Shown in pieces: positions 35,403-43,837 of a DNA stretch of 64,000 nucleotides. The notes beneath the pieces are model-generated. The model did not search any database, was not told the origin of the DNA, and saw only the letters and a program-made list of their open reading frames with translations. Each line of letters starts with the position of its first letter. The first letter of the stretch is position 1. The translations under genes and the position numbers were made by a program. The stretch is from Azoarcus olearius (GTDB lineage Bacteria > Pseudomonadota > Gammaproteobacteria > Burkholderiales > Rhodocyclaceae), in assembly GCF_001682385.1 (NCBI RefSeq), contig NZ_CP016210.1, forward strand, positions 1,674,001 to 1,738,000, written 5' to 3'.

Positions 35403-35921
35403 TCAGCCCGCTGGGTCGGCCAGCAGATGCTCGTACAGGCGCAGGTCGGCCGGCGAGAAACAGCAGAACAGCACCTGCTCGAACGGATGCTCGCCCGATA
35501 GCGCGTAGCGCACGGTGCCCACCGCCACCTGCGCGGCCAGCTCAGGCGGATAGCCATACACCCCGGTGCTGATGCACGGAAACGCGATCGAGCGCACGCC
35601 GTGTTCGGCCGCCACCTCCAGGCAGCGCCAGTAGCAACTGGCCAGCACCTCGGCTTCGCCGCGCGTGCCGCCGTGCCAGATCGGGCCGACGGTGTGGACC
35701 ACGTAGCGCGCCTTCAGCAGGAAGCCGGGCGTGATCTTCGCGTCGCCGGGTTCGCAGCCGCCGAGCTTGCGGCAGGCTTCGAGCAGTTCGAAACCGGCCG
35801 CACGGTGGATCGCGCCGTCCACGCCGCCACCGCCGAGCAGCGAGCGGTTGGCCGCGTTGACGATCGCGTCGACCGGCAGCGTGGTGATGTCGGCGCGCAG
35901 GGTGTCGATATGCACGGGCAT
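35403..35921 (-). CDS. Macrodomain protein (O-acetyl-ADP-ribose deacetylase type)
   Basis: A 172-residue stand-alone macrodomain of the YmdB/MacroD-like class. The ADP-ribose-binding signatures are [21 protein letters not shown] and [15 protein letters not shown], both intact. Such enzymes hydrolyse O-acetyl-ADP-ribose or remove ADP-ribose from proteins; the exact substrate here is unknown. It is transcribed alone, 115 bases downstream of nothing on its own strand except the intergenic gap after the GGDEF-EAL gene's stop. Confidence 0.92.
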   Translation of the reverse strand: MPVHIDTLRADITTLPVDAIVNAANRSLLGGGGVDGAIHRAAGFELLEACRKLGGCEPGDAKITPGFLLKARYVVHTVGPIWHGGTRGEAEVLASCYWRCLEVAAEHGVRSIAFPCISTGVYGYPPELAAQVAVGTVRYALSGEHPFEQVLFCCFSPADLRLYEHLLADPAG

Positions 35922-36036
35922 GACAGTTGGAGCGGGCGGAAACGGCGGGGTTCAGGTGTCGGGGAGTGGCGTGATTGTAGGGCGATCGCCGCCCGCGCAT
36001 GCAAGCGGGATGGCGACGGCGCGGTAACCGTTCGCT

Positions 36037-39000
36037 TCAGCCGCCGGGCGGGCGTTGCAGCCGGGTGCCGGCGGCGAGCAGGCGGGCGAATTCCGCCGCG
36101 GGCAGCGGACGGCTGAACAGGAAGCCCTGCATCTCGTCGCAGCCGTGGCGGCGCAGGAAGTCGAGCTGGGCCTCGTTCTCCACGCCTTCGGCGATCACCG
36201 TCTGATTGAGGCTGTGCGCGAGCGACACGATCATCAGCGCGATCGCCGCGTCTTCAGCCGAAGTGGCGAGATCGGTGACGAAGCAGCGGTCGATCTTGAT
36301 GCTGTCGATCGGGAAGCGCTTCAGGTAGTTGAGGCTGCAGTAGCCGGTGCCGAAGTCGTCGAGCGAAATGCGCACGCCGATGTTCTTGAGTTCGCGCAGC
36401 GTGAAGATGGTGCGCTCGGGCTCCCACATCACCGCGCTCTCGGTTACCTCCACATGCAGTTGCCCGGGCGGCAGCCGGTGCGCCGCCAGCGCGCGGGCCA
36501 GCACGTGGGTGAGCTGTTCGTGCTGGAACTGGCGGGCGGAGACGTTCACCGCGACGCTGATCTGCGGCAGCCCGGCGTCCAGCCACCCGCGCAACTGGCG
36601 GCAGGCGTGGTCCACCACCCATTCGCCGATCGGCACGATCAGGCCGGTTTCCTCCGCCAGCGGGATGAAGTCGGCGGGCGACACCATGCCCAGCTGCGGA
36701 TGACGCCAGCGGATCAGCGCTTCCGCACCGATCACGCGGCCATCGCGGAGCGACACCTTGGGCTGGTAATGGAGTTCGAGTTCGTCGTTCTCCAGTGCGC
36801 GGCGCAGGCTGTTCTCCAGCTCCAGCCGCTCCAGGATGCGCTCGTTCATCTCCGGCGCGTAGAACTGGAAGCGGTTGCGGCCGAGTTCCTTGGCGCGGTA
36901 CATCGCCACGTCGGCGTGCTTGAGCAGCGTGGCGGCGGCCTCGCCGTCGCGCGGGTAGAGCGACACGCCGATGCTGCCGGTGACGACGATCTCGCGGCCG
37001 TTCAACAACATCGGCACCGCGAGCGATTCCAGCACCTTGGCGGCGAGCGCGGCGGCGTCGTCCTCGGCGCTCATGTCGCTCATCACCACCATGAACTCGT
37101 CGCCCCCCAGCCGCGCCACGGTGTCGCCGCGACGCACGCTGGTGCTGAGCCTGCGCGCGGTTTCCTGCAGCAGCGCGTCGCCGGCGGCGTGGCCCAGGCT
37201 GTCGTTGATCAGCTTGAAGCGGTCGAGATCGAGCAGCATCACCGCCACCGCGTGGCCGTCGCGCGCGGCGCGGATGATCGCGCGCTGCATGCGGTCGTTG
37301 AGCAGGTTGCGGTTGGCCAGCCCGGTCAGCGCGTCGTGCGTGGCCTGCTGTTCCAGCTCGGCTTCATAGCGCACGCGCTCGGTCACGTCGTTGAAGATGG
37401 CGATGAAGTGGCTGACCTCGCCCTGCGCATCGCGGATGGATGCGAGTGAAATCTCGTTCCACAGCAGTTGGCCGTCCTTGTGGTAGGTGCGCAGCGTCAC
37501 CCGTGCGTCGCGGCCTTCCCGCACCGCTTCGCGCAGGCGTTCCACCCCGGGCTGGTCCCAGTCGTTGTCGACCAGGAAGCGCGCGTTGCGTCCCAGCACC
37601 TCGTCGGCGCTGTAGCCGGTGGTGACGGTGAAGGCCGGATTGACGTAGATGATCGGGTTGTCCGCCGCGTGGTCCGCGTGGCTGATGACGATTGCGTTGG
37701 TGCTTTCCTCGATCGCGCGGTTGCGCAGTTCCAGCGTGGCCGCCAGTTGCTGCTGCTCCACGCGGGCGCGCAGCGTGCGGACGCCGAAGGCGATGTCGTC
37801 GGCGAGTTCGGCCAGCAGTTCGACTTCGTCGGCGTCGAAGGCCTGCGGGTCGAAGGAGACGAGGCACAGCACGCCGTAGGTCTCGCCGTCGCTGCGCAGC
37901 GGCAGCGCGGCCGCGGCCTTGAAGCCGCGTTCGGCCGCGATCCGGCGCCAGCGCTGCAACTGCGGATGACGGTGGATGTCGTGCACCACCTGCGGCGTGC
38001 CCGAGCGGACCGCGAGGCCCGCCGGCCCCCGGCCGTGTTCGTTGTCGCCCCAGGAAAAGCGCGAGGCCTTCAGGATGCCGAGATCGTCGCCGGCGCTGGC
38101 CACGGTTTCCAGCGTCCGCGCCTCGTCGTGGCGCGCCAGGCAGACCCAGGCCGCGCCGTGGCCGCCCAGCTCCACGAGGAACCGGCACACGTCGGCCAGC
38201 AGCGTGGTTTCATCCACGGCGCGCACCAGCGTGCGGTTGCATTCGGCCATCACCTTGCGGGCGCGCAGCACGCGTCGCAGTTGCTGCTCGGCCTGCTCAC
38301 GGGTGCGGATTTCGGCGGCGAGGTCGGCCGCGCGGCGCTCCAGCTGGGCGTAGAGGTTGCGGTTCTCGTAGATGCGGCCCGCCTGCGCCGCGTGCGCGCG
38401 CGAGATCCATTCGTCTTCCTCGGTGAATTCGGCCGCGCCGACCTTGTCGAGCAGGCAGACCCAGCCGAACACCGCCGCCGCGGACGCGATCGGGGCCGCG
38501 ACACCGCAATGGACCTGCGGAAAGCCCCGCGGCAGGCCGATGTCTTCGGGAGCGCCCTGCGGGTTGCGGAAGCGCACCGGGCGGCGCTCCGCCATCACGC
38601 GCGCCAGGACGCCGCCGGCCGCGATCGGTCCGCCCAGATGGCGGGCCTCCTCGGTGTTCAGGCCGTAGCCCCAGAGTCCCACCGTCTGATCGCTGCCTCC
38701 GGCATGGATGCACAGCAGCGCATAGCGCGCGCCGGTCAGTTCGCGTGCGCCCTGGCACACCTTGTCCAGCAGGGCGTGCATGTCGCGTTCGGCCGAGAGC
38801 TGCAGGTTGAGTTCGGTCAGCGCTGCCAGCCGCTGGTTGGCGCGCTCCAGTTCCTCGGCCTTGGCCGCGAGCTTGTCGGTGAGCACGCGCCGATGCTCGC
38901 GGTCGAAATCCTCCGCCGGCGCCGGCACCGGCCGTGGCGCCTGCGCCAGCGCGCGCTCGATTTCCTCGAGGATGTCTTCCGGGATGCTCGGTTTGACGAG

Positions 39001-39306
39001 GATGCGGCCGACCCCCAGGGTGCGCGCCAGGTTGCGCGCTTCGGGTTCGTGGTAGTTGGCGGTGTAGAACATCACCTCGGTGGCGGCGAGGTCGGGGTCG
39101 GCGCGCAGCTGGCGCACGAACTCGTAGCCGTCCATCGTCGGCATCAGGATGTCGCAGATCACCAGGTCGGGGTGGTGCTCGCGCACCAGCGCCAGCGCAT
39201 CGGCGCCATCGCTGGCCTCCAGCGCTTCGTGGCCGGCATAGCCGGCGAGCGTCACGATGAGTTCGCGGTTGCTGGCGTGGTCGTCGACGACGAGGATGCG
39301 GGCCAT
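36037..39306 (-). CDS. Receiver-GAF-GAF-PAS-GGDEF-EAL c-di-GMP response regulator
   Basis: A 1089-residue cytosolic regulator. Domains in order: receiver (1-120, acceptor Asp52 in [13 protein letters not shown], lysine in RILVKPS), a coiled linker, two GAF domains (about 165-320 and 365-515), PAS/PAC (about 525-650, [17 protein letters not shown]), GGDEF ([11 protein letters not shown], with RRGD inhibitory site) and EAL ([44 protein letters not shown], all intact). It is the third gene of an operon with a histidine kinase and a lone receiver, and begins 4 bases after the latter's stop. The output is presumably phosphorylation-controlled c-di-GMP turnover. Confidence 0.93.
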   Translation of the reverse strand: MARILVVDDHASNRELIVTLAGYAGHEALEASDGADALALVREHHPDLVICDILMPTMDGYEFVRQLRADPDLAATEVMFYTANYHEPEARNLARTLGVGRILVKPSIPEDILEEIERALAQAPRPVPAPAEDFDREHRRVLTDKLAAKAEELERANQRLAALTELNLQLSAERDMHALLDKVCQGARELTGARYALLCIHAGGSDQTVGLWGYGLNTEEARHLGGPIAAGGVLARVMAERRPVRFRNPQGAPEDIGLPRGFPQVHCGVAAPIASAAAVFGWVCLLDKVGAAEFTEEDEWISRAHAAQAGRIYENRNLYAQLERRAADLAAEIRTREQAEQQLRRVLRARKVMAECNRTLVRAVDETTLLADVCRFLVELGGHGAAWVCLARHDEARTLETVASAGDDLGILKASRFSWGDNEHGRGPAGLAVRSGTPQVVHDIHRHPQLQRWRRIAAERGFKAAAALPLRSDGETYGVLCLVSFDPQAFDADEVELLAELADDIAFGVRTLRARVEQQQLAATLELRNRAIEESTNAIVISHADHAADNPIIYVNPAFTVTTGYSADEVLGRNARFLVDNDWDQPGVERLREAVREGRDARVTLRTYHKDGQLLWNEISLASIRDAQGEVSHFIAIFNDVTERVRYEAELEQQATHDALTGLANRNLLNDRMQRAIIRAARDGHAVAVMLLDLDRFKLINDSLGHAAGDALLQETARRLSTSVRRGDTVARLGGDEFMVVMSDMSAEDDAAALAAKVLESLAVPMLLNGREIVVTGSIGVSLYPRDGEAAATLLKHADVAMYRAKELGRNRFQFYAPEMNERILERLELENSLRRALENDELELHYQPKVSLRDGRVIGAEALIRWRHPQLGMVSPADFIPLAEETGLIVPIGEWVVDHACRQLRGWLDAGLPQISVAVNVSARQFQHEQLTHVLARALAAHRLPPGQLHVEVTESAVMWEPERTIFTLRELKNIGVRISLDDFGTGYCSLNYLKRFPIDSIKIDRCFVTDLATSAEDAAIALMIVSLAHSLNQTVIAEGVENEAQLDFLRRHGCDEMQGFLFSRPLPAAEFARLLAAGTRLQRPPGG

Positions 39307-39310
39307 GGAC

Positions 39311-39706
39311 TCAGCCTCGTTCGCCGTCCCGGCGCGACGCGGGCAGCCAGGCTTCGACCTGGGCGACGAAGGTTTCCGGAACGAGCGGCTTGGACATGTA
39401 GCTGTCGAAACCCGCCTGCATGACCTTGACGCGATCGCCGGGCATCGAGAACGCCGTCAGCGCGATCACCGGCACCGCGCGCAGGGCGGGGTCGCCCCGC
39501 AGCCGCGCGAGCAGCTGGTAGCCGTCCATGCGCGGCATCTGCAGGTCGCTGATGATCAGGTCCGGTACGGCGCGCTGCGCTTCTTCCAGCGCTGCCAGAC
39601 CGTCGGCCGTGGTGATGACCTCGTGCCCTGCACGGCTTAGCAGGTAGCGCACCAGTTCCAGGTTGGCGAGGTTGTCTTCGGCGACGAGGATGCGCGCGCC
39701 CATCAT
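39311..39706 (-). CDS. Single-domain response regulator receiver
   Basis: A 131-residue receiver: acidic residues in [13 protein letters not shown], acceptor Asp54 in [14 protein letters not shown], switch threonine in [11 protein letters not shown] and lysine in [11 protein letters not shown]. It resembles the DivK/hybrid-type receivers that act as phosphoryl shuttles. Its ATGATG start overlaps the TGA stop of the kinase gene, so translation is coupled; either ATG (39706 or 39703) may be used. With the adjacent kinase and REC-GGDEF-EAL protein it forms a three-step signalling operon. Confidence 0.92.
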   Translation of the reverse strand: MMGARILVAEDNLANLELVRYLLSRAGHEVITTADGLAALEEAQRAVPDLIISDLQMPRMDGYQLLARLRGDPALRAVPVIALTAFSMPGDRVKVMQAGFDSYMSKPLVPETFVAQVEAWLPASRRDGERG

Positions 39707-41544
39707 GGCTGCTCCGGCAAGATCAGCGAGAACACGCTGCCCTCGCCATAGGTGCTGTGCATTGCGATCTGGCCGCCGAGCTGCGCGGCGAGCTTGAGGC
39801 AAAGGTGCAGGCCCAGCCCCGTCCCTTCCTGCGCCGGCCCCGCTGCCGGGGTGATGCGGGCGAAGGGCGCGAAGAGCCGCGTCTGGTCGTCTGGCTGGAT
39901 GCCGATGCCGCTGTCGGCGACCTGCAACTCGACCGCTGGCCGACCGTCCGCTTCGATACGGGCAAGCGCAAGCTCGATGCGGCCGTGCTCCGTGAACTTG
40001 ATCGCGTTCTGCAGCAGGTTGATGACAATCTGACTGAATGCGCGCTGGTCGGTTTCGACCACGCAAGAACCACCGGGCAGCTTCAGCTCGAGCCGCAGGC
40101 CCTTGGCCTCGGCCTGCGGGCGCAGGACAACGGCCAGTTCCTCGAGGGTGGCGCAGAGGTCCACCGGCTCGAACACGGGCTCGAACTTGCCGGCCTCGAT
40201 GCGGGCGACGTCGAGCAGGTCGTTGATCAGCGACAGCAGGTGGCTGGCGCTGCGCTGCACGGTGCGCAGCTGCTTTTCCTGATCTTCGTTGAGCGGACCC
40301 GGCAGCTTCATCAGCAGCGTGCCGGTAAAGCCGATGATGGCGTTCAGCGGGGTGCGCAGCTCATGGCTCATGCTGGCGAGGAAGTGGTCCTTGGCGGCAT
40401 TGGCCTGGGCCAGTTCCACGTTCTTTTCCTGCAGCGCGCGTTCGAAGCGCTTGCGCTCGGTGATGTCGCGGATCGCGCTCGACACCAGCGTGCCTTCTTC
40501 GGTTTCGAGCGGACTGAGGCTGATCTCCACCGGGAACTCCTCGCCGTTGCGGCGGCGTCCGAACAGTTCCAGCCCGACGCCCATCGGCCGCACCCGCGGG
40601 TCGGTGAAGAAGCTGTTGCGGTGGCCGGGGTGCTGGGCGCGAAAGCGTTCTGGCATCAGCATCTCGATCTGCTGGTCGATCAGCTCGCTGCGCGCATAGC
40701 CGAACAGGCGCTCCGCCTGCGAATTGACCAGCACGATGCGTCCGTCGCGGTTGACGATGACGATCGCATCCGGCGCCGATTCGAGCAGGCCGCGGAACTT
40801 CTCCTCGGCCTTCTTGCGGCCGGCGATGTCGCGGATGGCGCTCAGCACCATCGTGCCTTCGTCGGTATGCAGCGGACTGAGGCTGATTTCGAGCGGAAAC
40901 TCGCTGCCATCGTGGCGCAGGCCGAAGAGTTCCAGCCCCATGCCCATGGTCCGCGTGCGCGGCTGGCCGAAGTAGTGGCTGCGGTGGCCCACGTGCGCGG
41001 TGCGCAGCCGCGCCGGCAGCAGCGCCTCGATCGGCTGACCGCGCAGTTCGCCCGCGCCATAGCCGAACATCGCGTCAGCCTGCTGATTGGAAAAGACGAT
41101 GCGGCCGAGCGCGTTCACCATCACGATGCCGTCGGGCATCGATTCCAGCAGGTCGCGGTAGCGCGTCTCGACCAGCCGCGCTTCGCGCGCCACCTTGAGC
41201 TGGGTGACGTCCTTCATGCTCGTCAGCACATACGGGAGGCCGTCGGCATGAACCCGCCTCATCGACAGCGCCACATGCACCAGCGAGCCGTCCTTGCGCT
41301 GGCGCACCGACTCGTGCGTTGCGTTGCCGAGCGCGGGCAGATCGTCGAGCAGCGCCTGTTCCGCCGCGCGTCGGTCCGGCGGCACGGTCAGGTCGATCAG
41401 GAGCTGGCCATCGGCCTCCGCCGCGTTGTAGCCGAACAGGCGTACTGCGCCGCCGTTCCAGTGGCGCACTGCGCCGTCGGCGTCGAGCACGATGCAGGCG
41501 TCGGGCGATTCGTCCTGCATCAGTCTGCATACATCTACCGTCAT
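39703..41544 (-). CDS. PAS-PAS-PAS sensor histidine kinase
   Basis: A 613-residue kinase with no TM segment, hence cytosolic. Three PAS domains (about 8-118, 125-245, 250-368) precede HisKA (phospho-acceptor His394 in [16 protein letters not shown]) and HATPase ([33 protein letters not shown]). PAS2 and PAS3 are a recent tandem duplication, sharing GLELFG and EISLSPL with the same spacing. ATG 41544 was chosen: GGAGCAGG lies just upstream and it gives a clean PAS1. It heads the operon with the receiver and REC-GGDEF-EAL genes and has a 5' leader of about 215 bases if the promoter at 41767-41795 is real. Confidence 0.93.
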   Translation of the reverse strand: MTVDVCRLMQDESPDACIVLDADGAVRHWNGGAVRLFGYNAAEADGQLLIDLTVPPDRRAAEQALLDDLPALGNATHESVRQRKDGSLVHVALSMRRVHADGLPYVLTSMKDVTQLKVAREARLVETRYRDLLESMPDGIVMVNALGRIVFSNQQADAMFGYGAGELRGQPIEALLPARLRTAHVGHRSHYFGQPRTRTMGMGLELFGLRHDGSEFPLEISLSPLHTDEGTMVLSAIRDIAGRKKAEEKFRGLLESAPDAIVIVNRDGRIVLVNSQAERLFGYARSELIDQQIEMLMPERFRAQHPGHRNSFFTDPRVRPMGVGLELFGRRRNGEEFPVEISLSPLETEEGTLVSSAIRDITERKRFERALQEKNVELAQANAAKDHFLASMSHELRTPLNAIIGFTGTLLMKLPGPLNEDQEKQLRTVQRSASHLLSLINDLLDVARIEAGKFEPVFEPVDLCATLEELAVVLRPQAEAKGLRLELKLPGGSCVVETDQRAFSQIVINLLQNAIKFTEHGRIELALARIEADGRPAVELQVADSGIGIQPDDQTRLFAPFARITPAAGPAQEGTGLGLHLCLKLAAQLGGQIAMHSTYGEGSVFSLILPEQP

Positions 41545-41721
41545 GCCTGCTCCGTTCCGGTCCGTCTTCCATGGGGCCGGCGGCGGCCGGTGCGCCGGCG
41601 GAAGGCGGCATTCGACGAAAAAACAGCGGCTGCGATGGTCCGCTGCCGGTGCGGGCACCCGTGGCGCCGCACGGCAGGGTGAAAGCGATGCTGCAGGATG
41701 GGCGCTGCAGCGCGTCGTCAG

Positions 41722-41751
41722 GGGGCTCGCATCCGGCCGGATGCGAGCCCC
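41722..41751. repeat. Perfect 30-bp palindrome in the histidine-kinase leader
   Basis: GGGGCTCGCATCCGG (41722-41736) is followed at once by its exact inverse complement (41737-41751), a 15-bp perfect dyad with no loop. It lies some 10-40 bases downstream of the predicted start site of the kinase operon and also downstream of the M48 peptidase gene. No U-run follows. It could be a protein-binding site, an RNA hairpin or a repeat element. The rest of the 304-base gap shows only the promoter at 41767-41795. Confidence 0.7.
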
Positions 41752-41766
41752 TGTTACAACGCACTA

Positions 41767-41795
41767 TTGATAACAGAGTGGCTTCGATTAGCCAA
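41767..41795 (-). promoter_or_regulatory. Candidate sigma-70 promoter of the histidine-kinase operon
   Basis: On the minus strand TTGGCT (41795-41790) and TATCAA (41772-41767) are exactly 17 bases apart, within an unusually AT-rich patch for this genome. Transcription would begin near 41760, just before the 30-bp palindrome. Confidence 0.6.
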
Positions 41796-41848
41796 CTGAT
41801 TTTGTCGGGTATTTCCGTGGTGCCGACAGGGTCTATCGGCGCGATGCG

Positions 41849-43711
41849 CTATACCACGCGGGTGCCGCGCTTCCACGCCAGCTTGCGGCCGAAGCGGTAG
41901 TTGTCGCCCTCGACGTTGACGATCAGGGTTTCGTGCGGGAAGCGCACCGACTGGCGGATCTGCTCCATCACTTCCTGCGCGCGCCGCTTGCTGTGCAGCC
42001 GGTACCAGGGCGTGACCCGGTAGCCGAGCACGAAGCACGGCTTGTCCGCGAGGTGGTGTACCCGTTTGCGCACCAGGTAGGCCTTGCGCAGGCCGGGGAT
42101 GGCGGCGAGCGCGGCGGCCAGCGGCGCCACTTCATCCGCGGGCAGGCCGTGGGCGTCGAGCTTGTCGCTCAGCTTCAGTTCGTCGCGTTCGCGGGCGGCG
42201 GCCTGTTCGAGCTGCACGCGTTCCATCAGGCGCTGGTGCCAGGCATGGGCCTCGTCGCTGTGGCCCTGGCGCCAGTGGTAGTCGCGCAGCAACTCGCTGC
42301 CGCTGGCGATGGCGCCGTCGTCGAGCTGCATCGCGCGTTCGACCAGCGCGCAGCCTTCGGCGTCGTCGCGGTCAAGCAGGCGGGCGCCGAGGGTGAGGTT
42401 GATCACGCTGTCGTCGGGCGCGCGGCGATGGAGTTCGCGGTACTGCTCGAACGCCGCCTCGGCCGCGCCGCCGACGCTTTCGGTGAGGCGGGCGCGGTCG
42501 TAGGCGTCCTGCAGAGCGAGTTCCTCGCCCTGCGCCGCCCGCGCGTCGAGTTCGGCAAGTTGGCGGCGGCCTTCGCTCACCTCCTGGTAGCGTTCGGTCC
42601 ACGACGGCTGGATGTGCGCGAGCCAGCGCTGGTCGAAGCCCTCGGTGATCGTGGCGAGCGCGGTGCCGAGCAGGCGGTCGGCGCTGTCGCCGGCGGCGGG
42701 GATGGCGAGGCGCGGGGCTTCACCGATGGCGGCGAGGCGGTCTTGCAGCGCCGGGTGGGTGTCGGCGACATCGGTGCGGCGCGCCAGCGCCTGCTCCAGC
42801 CAGCCGCGCGCGGAATCCTCGTCCACCTCGCTCGCGACGCCCTGCGCCATGCCGACGAAGGGGGCGAAGGCGGGCGCCGGGTGCTCGTCGGCCTGGCGGT
42901 GGATCTGCGGCCAGTAGCGCTCGGCGAGGTAGCTGCCGACCACGTTGACGCCGGTCAGCGCCTCGGCCGCGGCGCGTGCGGAGGTGAGTCGCACCGAGGT
43001 GGCGTCGGCCTCGTATTCGTTGGCGCGCGCCAGCGGGAAGGAATAGGCGTTGAAGTAGGGCGCGAAGCGGTCGATGAAAGGCTTGAACAGGAAGCTGCCC
43101 TTGCTGTCGTTCGCCTCCAGTGCCTGCAGCAGGCGCGACCAGCGCAGGCGCTGGCGGTAGATCCAGTTGGACAGCCGGCCGTGGCCGCGGGCGAGGTGGC
43201 CGAACTCGTGGGCGAGCACCGCGCGGAACTGCTCGACGCTGAGCGACTTCATCAGCGGCAGGCCGATCAGCAGGTAGTTGCGCGGCCAGCCGAAGATGCC
43301 CAGGCGCGGCGTCTGCACCACGCCGGCGTTGAAGTCGTCGGTGACCAGCGCATGGTGGAAGCGCGGCGCGCCGAGTTCGCGGCGCAGCGCGTCCACCATC
43401 GCGAACAGCTCCGGCGCCTGGCGCGCGTCGATCTCCACGCCGGTGGGCGGGTCGATCTTCACCCACATCGCCTTCAGCACCATCCACAGGAAAACGCCGA
43501 AGATCAGGATCAGCTTCAGCGCCAGCGCCTTCAGCACCCCCACCGAGGCGACCAGCGCCAGCAGCACGACCACCAGCACCAACAGCACCGCCGCCAGGTA
43601 GGCGTTGCCGAACAGTGCCAGCATCAGCACCTTGAACTGGTAGCCGCGCGGGTTGGCCTGGGCCTGCTGTTCCAGCCTGCCAACCAGGGCTTCGAACTGA
43701 TCGTGGGTCAT
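41849..43711 (-). CDS. Membrane-bound M48 family metallopeptidase
   Basis: A 620-residue zinc peptidase. Two TM segments (about 36-56 and 60-82) precede a catalytic domain with the zinc-binding HEFGH at 168-172 and the third ligand in RANEYEADAT. The region after about 300 is helical and resembles TPR-like scaffolding (ALQDAYDRARLTESVGGA and later), longer than HtpX (about 290). M48 membrane proteases often handle misfolded membrane or envelope proteins; the substrate is unknown. It lies 126 bases downstream of the SMC-like gene on the same strand, so it might be part of that transcript. Confidence 0.88.
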   Translation of the reverse strand: MTHDQFEALVGRLEQQAQANPRGYQFKVLMLALFGNAYLAAVLLVLVVVLLALVASVGVLKALALKLILIFGVFLWMVLKAMWVKIDPPTGVEIDARQAPELFAMVDALRRELGAPRFHHALVTDDFNAGVVQTPRLGIFGWPRNYLLIGLPLMKSLSVEQFRAVLAHEFGHLARGHGRLSNWIYRQRLRWSRLLQALEANDSKGSFLFKPFIDRFAPYFNAYSFPLARANEYEADATSVRLTSARAAAEALTGVNVVGSYLAERYWPQIHRQADEHPAPAFAPFVGMAQGVASEVDEDSARGWLEQALARRTDVADTHPALQDRLAAIGEAPRLAIPAAGDSADRLLGTALATITEGFDQRWLAHIQPSWTERYQEVSEGRRQLAELDARAAQGEELALQDAYDRARLTESVGGAAEAAFEQYRELHRRAPDDSVINLTLGARLLDRDDAEGCALVERAMQLDDGAIASGSELLRDYHWRQGHSDEAHAWHQRLMERVQLEQAAARERDELKLSDKLDAHGLPADEVAPLAAALAAIPGLRKAYLVRKRVHHLADKPCFVLGYRVTPWYRLHSKRRAQEVMEQIRQSVRFPHETLIVNVEGDNYRFGRKLAWKRGTRVV

Positions 43712-43777
43712 CGCTTCGTCTCGCCGGGTGGGTGTGAAAACGCCCGCCCCGGCGCGACGTCGCGGCCGGTCAGGCGT

Positions 43778-43802
43778 ATGTATCGGGAATGGGACGATAC
43801 AT
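43778..43802. other. Short inverted repeat between the SMC-like and M48 genes
   Basis: ATGTATCG (43778-43785) and CGATACAT (43795-43802) are perfect inverse complements around a nine-base loop. No U-run follows. It could be an operator for the peptidase gene or an RNA hairpin at the end of the SMC-like transcript. Confidence 0.45.
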
Positions 43803-43837
43803 CATGCCGCTGGCCTGACGCCATTCGAACGGCATGC

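Noticed and set aside
41690-41710. A 17-base match (TGCAGGATGGGCGCTGC) shared with about 50970
   Set aside because: With this GC content such a match in 64 kb is expected by chance, and the flanks differ.
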